64,000 bases of DNA, taken from positions 1,860,001 through 1,924,000 of the forward strand of contig JAJHTX010000006.1 in assembly GCA_032164295.1 (NCBI GenBank), given 5' to 3'. Made by a program: the position numbers and the translations under genes. Source of the stretch: Inonotus obliquus. Taxonomy: Eukaryota > Basidiomycota > Agaricomycetes > Hymenochaetales > Hymenochaetaceae. Under the pieces are notes generated by a model. It saw only the letters and a list, made by a program, of their open reading frames with translations, was not told the DNA's origin and did no database searches. Position 1 is the first letter of the stretch. Each line of letters begins with the position of its first letter. This document shows, piece after piece, positions 44,658 through 54,389 of the stretch.

Positions 44658-46326
44658 TCAATTCGCAGCTCTCTTCCGTGTTCTAGGCGTGCCGCCGATA
44701 TTCTTTATTGGCGTTGACGTATACTCCTGGTCATCACGATCATCTTGCCCCCGTCTCCTCTTTTTGCCCGTACTAGTATTTCCATTCGCAGTTGGTGTAT
44801 GAAAGATATCCACACCATTCCGCTCTGCAACTATTTCGATAAAGTCCCATATGGATGCGAAGACTCGGTTATTCGATCGGACGTCTGTGTGTTTAGCTCG
44901 TATGAATTGTCGGAATTTGAGGATTTCTTCTGCTATCACTTTTTCGTTGCAGTGTTGCAAGACAGATAAGAGTACACCTGTACAAAAGGAGTCAAAGGAA
45001 TTGCAGATAATAAACGAAGCAGCTACATACCAATAAAAGCAAACTCAACAGGAGCAACAGCATTCTTCACAAGTGTGAAAGCCTGCCTCAGGTTCTCACT
45101 GGACGCAATGACCCAATACTTCTTGAGAATCGATTCAATTTCTTGCTTGAACGTTTCCTTGGGCACTTCGTCTCGTTGCAACCATGTTGCGATTTTCTTG
45201 GTATGCGGATCTGTTCGCTTAGGCAAATTCTCCACGCAGTATGCCAATTGTGCTATGCCCTGGAAATGTTTCCCTCTTCTTGCGTCCCACTTCAATACAA
45301 CGTTGAGACCGTCGTCTACTCCTCGTACGTGTCTGATGTCGAGTTCTGTAATCCAGTCTGCATATGGGGATGATATAGCGGCGAGCTTCTCTGTAAGCGG
45401 AAAAGGCGAAATTTAGAGAAACATCCTAAAAGGAAAGTTAACTACATTACCTGCAGGGGTCAAAGCCACGCCCAACTGTACTCTTTGGAAGATATCACGC
45501 TCTATTTCTGGTTCGATACCAGAAAACTCAACTTGTCGAGGATGAGCAATAGCCCGAAAGAGATGTAAGATGAACGCGAGTCTCACCGCAAGTTATGTGC
45601 TTTTGTGCAAAAATTTGCCTGAAATTTGGTGGTATAAGTTGCCTCTTCCCGACCTGTGACTTCGGAACAGTGTAGTAGAATAATTTTTTAGTGACAGGAT
45701 CCTTGTCTGCGGCAAGCCACAAGGTCAACTGTAATCCAACGGAACATCGGGCTGGCAACATACAGGGTATCTGAAAGCAAATGAGCGACCTTTAATCTAG
45801 CATGTAAAGCCACTTTCTCTCACCTGGCCATCAAAGAACGCCTGTATCGACGACAATCGCTGTTTCCCATCCATACAAACTCTCACCGGCAAATCCGGAT
45901 CGTCTGACTCTGGTCTGACGAAGAACAGAACAGGGGGAATATAGAAATTGCGGAATATCGACTCTATCAAGGTCACTTGCTTTTCCCTACCCCACACAAC
46001 ACCTATGAACAGTCAAACCACTAAACAACAGAGTCAGGAGGGAGAGGTGGCGCACCACGTTGATAAGGAGGACTTAGGTCTACATGGCCTTCGTGTATGA
46101 GCTGATGTAGCTGGTGTGTCGTGTAGACTGACGCAGATGGTGGAGGTAGAGGGTCTCTGTAGTGAAAGAAACAAACACAGTTAACAACGATTCTTTTACA
46201 AGTCCAAGTCCTCGGGTCACCCCGCGGCTACCTTATCTGGAACACATTTGGGTCGTCGTCGTCGTACTCCTCAGCATCCCCGTAATCAGATTCCAGTTCA
46301 TCTATCTCGAATTCCTTGTCTGACAT
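44658..46326 (-). CDS. DUF262-domain (ParB-fold) protein
   Basis: Eight exons, one of only 7 nt (45764-45770), give 420 aa in frame. The acidic N-terminus (MSDKEFEIDELESDYGDAEE) leads to the DUF262 core: VDLSPPYQRGVVWGREKQ, LIESIFRNFYIPPVLFF, and VCMDGKQRLSSIQAFFDGQ, the family's DGQQR motif with Lys in place of the first Gln. In bacteria DUF262 is the nucleotide-dependent module of GmrSD-type restriction enzymes; the partner HNH nuclease (DUF1524) is not seen here. The second half is helical and ends in a basic tail (GKKRRRGQDD, TPRTRKRAAN) that may be a nuclear localisation signal. Its role in fungi is not established. It is convergent with DCC1, and tRNA-Asp lies just upstream. Confidence 0.82.
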
Positions 46327-46550
46327 ATGGTGTAAGAGAGTGTTTGTTCTAGATAGCTGCCAGTGGATGATGGCTGAGGCTGAAGTAACTGTTGGAAAGT
46401 CAGGTGACTGATCAGCAGTGAAAATAGGTAAGTTATTAGTACTAAAGTAATATTTTTAAGATCTAATAACACACCGACAGACAGAAGTGAGCTGAAAATC
46501 TGCTGAGGCAATAGATTTATTTTCGTCGGTACATTAACCGGGCGGGATGG

Positions 46551-46560
46551 CGAAAAAAAA
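46551..46560 (-). terminator. Pol III terminator of tRNA-Asp
   Basis: A run of eight T on the minus strand lies about 18 nt past the 3' end of the tRNA. Confidence 0.75.
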
Positions 46561-46576
46561 CGCTCCGAAATCAATA

Positions 46577-46669
46577 CTCCCTGGCGGGGAGTCGAACCCC
46601 GCTCTCGCGCGACCATTTTAAGATAGATTAATGACAGGCGCGTGTACTAAACCGATATACTACCAGGGA
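46577..46669 (-). tRNA. tRNA-Asp (GTC) with a 20-nt intron
   Basis: Acceptor stem TCCCTGG pairs with CCAGGGA, followed by discriminator G. The D stem is GTAT/GTAC, the anticodon stem CGCGC/GCGCG, and the T arm CGGGG-TTCGACT-CCCCG. The anticodon GTC is at 46633-46635 (minus strand), with U33 before it. A 20-nt intron occupies 46612-46631, between positions 37 and 38, the normal nuclear tRNA intron site. The encoded mature tRNA has 73 nt before CCA addition. Confidence 0.95.
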
Positions 46670-47070
46670 TTATAAAGAAGTTAATCAGGTATTTTCTATA
46701 GTAGCAGCTGTACTAAATGCATTTATGGTTTCATTGATCAGTCTTTCAATCTGCTGAAGAATTTATGTGTAACACGTTGCGAGGGATTCCAGTTGTGATT
46801 TTGCTTTCTTCCACGGTGGATCAGTAATAGGTCTTGGATGTTCCGCAAATTGGTTGCACAAGAACCCTAATGCAAGATGGAAAGTGTTTCGTAGCGAAAG
46901 CTTGTTATTACATAATTGCCAGATAGAACAACACACTTCTCTCAAGCAAGATACATACTTTCACTGTTGTGTGGTGTATCCATACCGGGGCAAGATCCGA
47001 CTGGTGAAAGGCAGTATTCTGTTCAGTCAGTTTACAGCTAGCAACAAATGAGTGTTGCGACCGAAGTCCT
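46670..47070. other. Intergenic between tRNA-Asp and the monooxygenase
   Basis: No gene seen; holds the 3' region of the monooxygenase gene. Confidence 0.5.
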
Positions 47071-48790
47071 CTAATGAATGTGCGACTCAAGATACAGCTT
47101 CCCTCGCGCAATCTCCTCGTCCGGGTGAGTCGCCCACACCCAATCCCACTGACTCTGGATGACAGGACCCAGTGCTCCATAATGTTCACCCAGTTCTGGA
47201 TAATTAAACTCATACATAAGACCGGAGTCTCTTGATCCTTGCAGAATAGCATTAGCCATTGGAAGACGAACGTGTTCGTAAGCCTGGAGTGCATTTGCCA
47301 ACGTTCGACGAGTAGTGAGCGAGCATCCCAGCATCTTCGCAAGGACGTAGGCATCCTGTTCCGTGATGTTGTAAGCTCATTCAAGAAAGGACGTGCAGAA
47401 AAGTACCTCGATTGCTTGCCCGGCTCCCGCGCCTTGATGAGGACACATCGCATGTGCCTATACCATTTTGGTATTTAATACCAGGTGTGAATTAATCATA
47501 GTCTACTTACTGCATCTCCGATAAGCGCAACGTTGGAAGATACATACGTGGGGAGTGGCTTCAGCTGATGAATAGCCCATTTCGTCGGGTTTTCGACGCA
47601 CTGTCGTCAAACAGAGACTATAAGAGTGGGACTCTTGCAAGAATCTTATGGCAGCGTACCTGCAAAAGCGACTGGACCTCCGGTTCCCAGCCAGAATAGC
47701 ATTCTAACAGTTCACTCCTAGAACACGGCGCTACCCATGGGCCGTCAAATGGTGTATTCTCCTTTTGTGGATCCGACGTTAACGCTACGACATTGACGAT
47801 CTTGCCTTGTGCTATCGAATAGCTGACGACATGCTGAAAGATACTTAGCGATACTAAGAATATGCGCAAGACAAGACCAACCTTGTTCTTCCCGCAATGC
47901 TACGTCGAGAGTAATATAGTAAGTATCACATCACATAACTAGTCAAACTGAGTACCATCATGGGTCTTTGCAACGACGCGTGCAAGCTCCCATCCTTGTT
48001 CTTCGGTAATCGATCAGCTGGAATGAGTCCGCGAAACGCCACAGTCCCAGTGAATATGGGTTCAATAAAGCCGCACATTTCACGATCACTCTCTTCCGAC
48101 AGGGTTTCGAGGAGCCGCTTCCGTACCACAGACTTTATTCCATCGGCGCCAACTAACAAATCACAGACGGCTTCGGAACCGTCGTGAAATTTCAGATGAA
48201 TTTCTTCATCTTGAATCGAGTACGACGTCAACCGCTTTCCAAAGGAGGCTACGTCTTTAGGTAGATTGTCGACAAAGACGTCGAGAAAGTCTGCCCGGTG
48301 AAAACGAATGCAACCATCTGTACATATATAGTATGTCATAGCGGAAGTGAAAACCAACCGTGAGACTTACGAGGTACTTCAACGAGATGAAAGCGAAATC
48401 CCTCTGTTGGTTGATCGGACCTTCTGTAGTCAAATCCTACGCCTGCGAGACACATTGCGTTGATGAAAATTACGAGTTTTGGCATAGGATTTCACCGCAC
48501 CGAGTGAGCCATCAGGAGGAGCGTGAGCGATCTTCGAGAATTGTTCAGATAAGCCCATAAGCTCAAGGATCGTCCATGTTCTTGTCCAGATCATCACACC
48601 AGCGCCTATCTCTTTGAAACGCTCTGCAGCCTCGTACACGTGAAAATCTACGTTGGCGAACTTGGACAACGCGACGGCCAAGCAAAGGCCACTGATTCCT
48701 CCACCACTGAAACAAAGGTCTTCACGAACGTATATCAATTTAGCAACCAAAAGGCACATACCAGATCGCCACTCTTAACTTCGGTTCCAT
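47071..48790 (-). CDS. FAD-dependent monooxygenase, salicylate hydroxylase-like
   Basis: A multi-exon gene of roughly 430 aa starting MEPKLRVAI at 48790. Group A flavin monooxygenases hydroxylate aromatic or polycyclic substrates with NAD(P)H and oxygen. The Rossmann motif CGGGISGLCLAVALSK begins near residue 10, with ERFKEIGAGVMIW following. The second FAD motif is LLVGADGIKSVVRKRLLE, and the third is split across exons (VALIGDA, then AHAMCPHQGAGAGQAIE and DAYVLAKMLG). The C-terminus (NYPELGEHYGALGPVIQSQW, then DWVWATHPDEEIARGK) is typical of fungal salicylate-hydroxylase-like proteins. No signal peptide is seen, so it is probably cytosolic. The substrate is not predictable. The gene is divergent from the dehydratase gene, 598 bp apart. 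Splice sites were placed by motif continuity, not all checked to the base. Confidence 0.85.
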
Positions 48791-49388
48791 TCTTGATCCT
48801 CGATATTGCGAGCAGTCCCTCGGGCTCGGTCTACTCGCTGAGCGATGAAAGGCTCAACAGAGTCACCTTCTCAGTATCAAGCCCGGTTGTGGGAGCATTG
48901 GAGTATATATATAGTCGGAGAGATAAATGAGCCATTCCCGTACGTGTCTTGTTTGAATTGATTGGCGTTATCAAAAGGCTAGTGAATGTGTATCGTCGAC
49001 TTTGAGTTGAGTTGTGTGAGCGCTGCAAATCCATTCTCACTCACTTGGACGTCGATCACCGGCTTTATCGTCATTGCCTTTTAGGGATTAAGGATGATCG
49101 CTCTGAATTGAAGCTCGCGTCTCAAATCACAACTCACAACTCACTTTTACACATCAGTGGGTTTCACAGGGCGGATAACGACGGTTATGAGCCATTTTTC
49201 GAGCTATTTGATCTTTCTAATCGCACGGATGTGATTAGACCATCAGTTGACCCATGACCTTCCCTTCGGCTATTCCTGCATCTGAATTTCCGACGGTCCG
49301 AAAGCATCCACGAATGCAATCGTATTTTTCACATACAGAAAGGACTCGAAGTAGCGCAACGTTGCTATCTTTGATCGGAACTTTCACC
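48791..49388. promoter_or_regulatory. Shared divergent promoter region (598 bp)
   Basis: Lies between two divergent start codons (monooxygenase and dehydratase). It has TATATATA-like sequence near 48904-48912, AT-rich segments, and short AACTCACAACTCAC repeats near 49130-49143. Co-regulation is possible but not shown. Confidence 0.45.
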
Positions 49389-52300
49389 ATGTCTGGAGGT
49401 ATACAGATGTAAGTCGTTGTTGACTCCAGGTTTTGTGTTGGACTGACATTCCTTCCAGCCATAATATCGTAAAGCCGGGAGAAAATGGAGTTCGGCTGAA
49501 TAGAATATCGAGTCATCTGTAAGACTAGACTGGAACTCTCACAATAATTCTGCCACTGAGCTTACTGAACGCTTTACTGGGCACTCAGGACTCAGAATAA
49601 GGTATGAAAACCTATCTTGCAAAGTTCTCTTCTGAAAATTTATATCGTTAGACCTTTGGGGGTGCCCAAGCTATGCGCAAGTACTACTGCTACGTTCGAA
49701 ACAATCATTCCTGAGTCTCGTATTTGATGCAGTCTATGCTGCTGGGTTGACCGAGGAAGATATGGACAAAGCGCAGGTGACCTAGTCGAGATCGAAATAA
49801 CTTCCGTATATTAATAGTTTGATTGAACTTTCGCGGCACATTAGATCGGTATTTCTCCTATATGGTGGGAAGGTAGGTCTTTCGGACTGTCCCAAATTGG
49901 CTGGGTCTTATCCATCTGTCCTAGGGAATCCTTGTAATATCCATCTGGTATGATCCACATTCCAGTATCTTAAGCCAGGACTTATTACATTGATCCCCTC
50001 GTAGCTTGACCTTGCGAGAGAAGTCAAGAAAGGCTGCATCGACGAGGGACTTGTTGGTCTGACGTTCAATACCATCGGGGTTAGGTAAGATACTCAGCAA
50101 TCTATGGAAGATGATGAACAATCTACATGCGTATATAGTGACGGAATAACTCAGGGAAATGACGGTAAGAGATTCAGCATGAATGTTTTTGAAACGCTGG
50201 CTTAAATGTTGCGCATAGGAATGCGCTATTCGTGAGCTTGAATTCCCTGCTTCTCTCAACAGCGGCTTGACCTTGAACACTCATAGTCTTCCGAGCCGGG
50301 ACCTAATTGCCGATTCAATCGAATCTGTACGTTGCATTGAAGAGCAGATGAATAATTTTACTTCCATCTACCCGTAAACTAAAGCAAAATATCATCTAGG
50401 TCGTCATGGTGAGAAGAGATCATCATAGTATCGTTGAGTGTATAGTGATTCTTGAATGCGGTTGTCCAGGCCCAACATTACGATGGAAACATCTCGATAC
50501 CAGGATGCGACAAGAACATGCCTGGGTGTGTCATGGCCGCCGTACGTCATAATCGTCCTACCGTCATCGTATATGGTGGGAGTATCCAAGCGGGCGTGCG
50601 ACATAAAGATTGTCCTGCTCTAGGATTCAAGCAGGGTGAACCTGTGAATATATCAGATGCCTTTGAGTCTTTCGGTCAGTCCCTTAGACTCGTCACAGAG
50701 ATTCTCAATTTTATTCGTGTTGACTTAAATGATGACTTAAAACGTTACACAGGTGCATACACGGTAGGCAAAATCTCGGATGAAGAAAGATTCGACGTTG
50801 TGCGTCATGCATGTCCCGGTGCTGGTGCTTGTGGCGGTATGTATACGTGAGTCTGGTTGTATCCTATATAAGGGAGGATGGAGCTGAATAACAATTGATA
50901 GGGCAAACACAATGAGTACGGCGTTGGAGGTGCTTGGTCTATCCTTGCCATACTCTTCTAGCATCCCTGCGGTCTACCCAGGTAAATCTATTCATCTCAC
51001 GATGGTCTCACTCGTTTATCGTATGAGTTTTTAGAGAAAGCGCAAGAATGTCGAAAGGCAGCGAAATTCATGAAGATTTTATTAGAGAAGGATCTCAAGC
51101 CAAGGTTCAGCGCAGAACAGTGTCAGCAAAGTAGTACCACGTCACGACTGATTATATGCTGTTTCGTGACTTTAGGGACATTCTTACGCGAAACTCGTTC
51201 TTGAATGCGATTGCAGTTATCAATGTTATAGGAGGCTCGACCAACTCTGTAGGTTTCGCTCGAATCTTTTAAAAAAATGTATTTGGTTTACCTGACTCAC
51301 TCTGCCACTCCACAAGGTTCTTCACCTCTTAGCAATGGCTCGTGCAGCAGACATCCCTCTGACCATCGACGATTTCCAAGAGATAGCGGAACGTACACCA
51401 TACCTAGCTGACCTCAAGTAAGCAAACTCTGCATCACACCTTTACAGTAATCTCTAATTTCTAGTTACCATATTACAGGCCGTCGGGAAAGTACCACATG
51501 GAAGACCTCCACAAAGCCGGCGGTATCCCAGCAATAATGAAATACCTCCTCGCACACACTACTCTCCTGGATGGTACACAATTAACCGTTACAGGCAAAA
51601 CCATATCCGAAAACCTCGCGGATATTCCTGAGCTTCAGTTTGATTCTCAGGATGTTGTTAGGCCGTTAGAGAATCCTATCAAGCCGACTGGACATCTTAC
51701 GATTTTGAGAGGGAGTTTGTGTCCTGGAACTGCTGTGGCGAAATTGACTGGAAAAGAAGGACTTCATTTTGAGGTGAGTTCAACTTTTGTATTGCTGTGT
51801 TTGAATGTTTGATTCATTGAGTTGATTATGTAGGGCGTAGCGAAGTGCTTTGACACGTTAGTTATTTTGTTATGTTATCTTCTGAGTTGACAGTCGCTGA
51901 AACTTCGCTCGTGTCAACAGGATAGACGATTTCTACCCTTCGCTCGCTGCGGGCGAGATCAAACCTGGAACGGTTGTCATCTTCAGGTACCAAGGTCCAA
52001 AGGGTGCACCGGGGATGCCAGAGGTACTTCTTGGGATTTCTCAATTACTGACACCGACTAATTCTCAACTTTGGATCCGCCCGATATAGATGCTCGGTAA
52101 GTCTTCTTCGATGATGCACCGAGTTATGAGCGCTTACAGTACGCCTCAGGACCAACTGGAGCTATAATGGGTGCTGGATTGGGCAACACGACTTGCTTAA
52201 TCACGGACGGGAGGTTCAGTGGTGCTTCGCATGGATTCATCATAGGCAAGTGACCTTTTCATGCCCTGTCCTTCAGTCCTTGATTCCCCGTGGTACTTTC

Positions 52301-52616
52301 GCATGTCCTTGATATTCATAGGTCACGTCGTCCCAGAAGCACAACTCGGCGGTCCAATCGCATTGGTTCAAGATGGTGACAAGATCATCGTTGACGCGAA
52401 GACACGTTCGATTGAGTGGCTGGTCGATGAGGCAACTCAAGAACAACGTCGCAAGGAATGGGAAGCGGAAGGGCGCCAGCTTAAGGTGAAGCGTGGCGTG
52501 TTGTTCCGTTATGCTCGAGATGTTGCTGTAAGTTCCGCTTCGATTGATTCATTGGTTTCATATTCCATGACGAGGATGATTTGTAGCCTGCGAATGTCGG
52601 TGCGTATTGCGACTAA
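49389..52616 (+). CDS. ILV3: Dihydroxy-acid dehydratase family (IlvD/Edd)
   Basis: Twenty-five exons sum to 1764 nt, giving 587 aa exactly in frame. Family members are iron-sulfur dehydratases; DHAD makes the 2-keto acids in valine, leucine and isoleucine synthesis. Cluster cysteines are in [21 protein letters not shown] and [18 protein letters not shown]; the catalytic serine is in [13 protein letters not shown]; other family blocks are [46 protein letters not shown] and [13 protein letters not shown]. The start (MSGGIQIHNIVKPG, exon of 20 nt) shows no Arg-rich mitochondrial presequence, unlike classical Ilv3. Two introns begin with GC (49677-49732 and 52246-52321). Exons of 7, 9 and 13 nt are present. 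It could be the biosynthetic enzyme or a paralogue acting on sugar acids or in specialised metabolism; the symbol marks the family. Confidence 0.9.
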
Positions 52617-52869
52617 GAACCATCGGCGATATCACTATCCAAGGAACAACATTATTCCACCCACGAATCCCAATTTGAATGCAGAATGCAGTTGTAAAAA
52701 GTCCTATTTACCAATGTCAAACCAAGAAAGATAAAATAATATGTATGCATCATGAGCGGGTGTGTTTCAAACAAATAAAGATAGTAAAGGTCATCTAAAA
52801 GTCACATTTCAGCATCAGACTTCCCAAAACAAATGTTTAAAAGGTGGATAATGACATACCAGACAGAGA

Positions 52870-54084
52870 TCATCGGAGCCGCGAGGGTGGGTAACTATGT
52901 ACTCTCGTATTCGCATTGTCATTATTATCATGATCCACCAAAGGGCGAGAATCATCCTTATCGGGGTCGGAGGTAGCAAAGTCCACAACATTCTTGACAT
53001 CTCCCTTCTCTTTCAAAGCATCACCAAGAGCATTCGCATTCTCGCCCTTAGAATTGTCCTCAGCTCCACCAGTCTGGTTCTTGCGTTGTTTCTCCGAGGA
53101 GCGTCTTGGTCCTTTTGGGAATCCAGGTGAAAGAGTAGGTGAAGGAACAGGGGAAGTAGTTGGTGATGAAGATCGACCCGAACCTGGGCCTGAGTGGGGA
53201 GGGGTGCCAGAACGAGAACGAAATCTCTCAGAGTCGACGACGGACATAATTGTAGAAAGACGATGGAAAGGGGGACGAAGTTCCATTGTTTCATCTACGT
53301 CTAGACTTGCTTGACCCTCAAGGGTGTCCTGTGTTTGATCTGGTGTGGTAATGGTAGGGATCGATTCGGTGTCGTTAGGATGTGTATTATCTGGCTGGCC
53401 ATTGATAGAATGTCGTCGTAAGTCGGGAGAGGTATTAGATCTTCCGGGAGACGTCGGTCTCTCTTTCCCCTTCCCTTTCTCTCCCCCTAAACCACCCTCA
53501 CTCGCACTTTCCCTTATCCAGCCCTTTCCTCCTCTCCTCCCAGCACCAAGAACCTTCCGCCACCATTTATCCCTCCTCACAACAACCCTCTCTCCCGGTC
53601 TACATCTTCCCTCCAACACAGCCGGGTCAGGCGGAACAATGAACTCCATCCTCCTCCTCTCTTCTTCCTCTTCCTTCTTCTTACTCAGGGCAATTTCAGC
53701 ATCTTGACCCAGTTGTTTGTACTTTTGTTTGCGTCTGTACCGTTTGACAAGGATATGGATTAGTGCGACTAGCCAGGCGACAGCTATGCAGGAGCCAGAA
53801 ATTACACCCGCTATGATGGGTGTTAGGGCTCGTTCGCTGAGACAAATTGAGAGTTAGTACGTGCAGTAGAACAAATGAGAGGAATGGACGTACCCTTCGG
53901 GAAGTGCTGAGGCTTCTTCAGAGGGGTCAGCACGGACTTGTAAAGTACGGGAAGCAAGAGGTGTAAGGTCAACGCGTGTTCCATCTAACAACACATACGT
54001 TACATTAGATGTTGTTCCGATCAAGAATCACTCGGAATGCTGAAGTGTTTGAAACAACGAACCTGTTTGCCAAAATGTGGGCAT
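52870..54084 (-). CDS. Single-pass membrane protein with long disordered tail
   Basis: Three exons (last one 52870-53836) give 359 aa from the ATG at 54082-54084 (MPTFWQTDGTRVDL). A short N-terminal part precedes one membrane helix (LTPIIAGVISGSCIAVAW and following, about residues 40-65), then a basic KRYRRKQK anchor, a charged coiled-coil-like run (ALSKKKEEEEERRRM) and a long Ser/Pro/Asp-rich disordered cytoplasmic tail. The pattern resembles small fungal plasma-membrane proteins of the Mid2/WSC-like or hypothetical type, but no extracellular domain is seen. The true start may be upstream because an in-frame extension (HFITGLWFRETATRAFVPLL) precedes the ATG. Function unknown. Confidence 0.6.
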
Positions 54085-54389
54085 AAGTAGAGGCACGAAC
54101 GCCCTCGTTGCGGTTTCTCGAAACCAGAGTCCAGTGATGAAGTGAGAAAGGAATGGATTCGAAAAGGGCGTAAAAATAAATAAGTATTATGTGAGGCGGT
54201 CCGATGACGTTGGTCGCCTTAGTTGGAACAGCCGTATAAGCCGGAGCCGCAGCAACCTCAACCTTACTTTGCCTTCAGCACACAAATCATGTTACACTGT
54301 GCAAAGTCATCGAATAATAATACTACACATGCAAAGCATACAAGGAATGACCTAACAACATAGCGGTGGTAACTCGAAAGGACATTCTT
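54085..54389. other. Short intergenic region
   Basis: AT-rich; holds the 3' end of BRR2. No gene seen. Confidence 0.5.

Noticed and set aside
46908..47453. 181-codon minus-strand frame over the monooxygenase 3' end
   Set aside because: It overlaps the conserved monooxygenase exons in another frame and lacks the flavoprotein motifs.
49235..49516. 93-codon minus-strand frame
   Set aside because: Antisense to the first exons of the dehydratase gene, whose frame is supported by motifs and splice phases.
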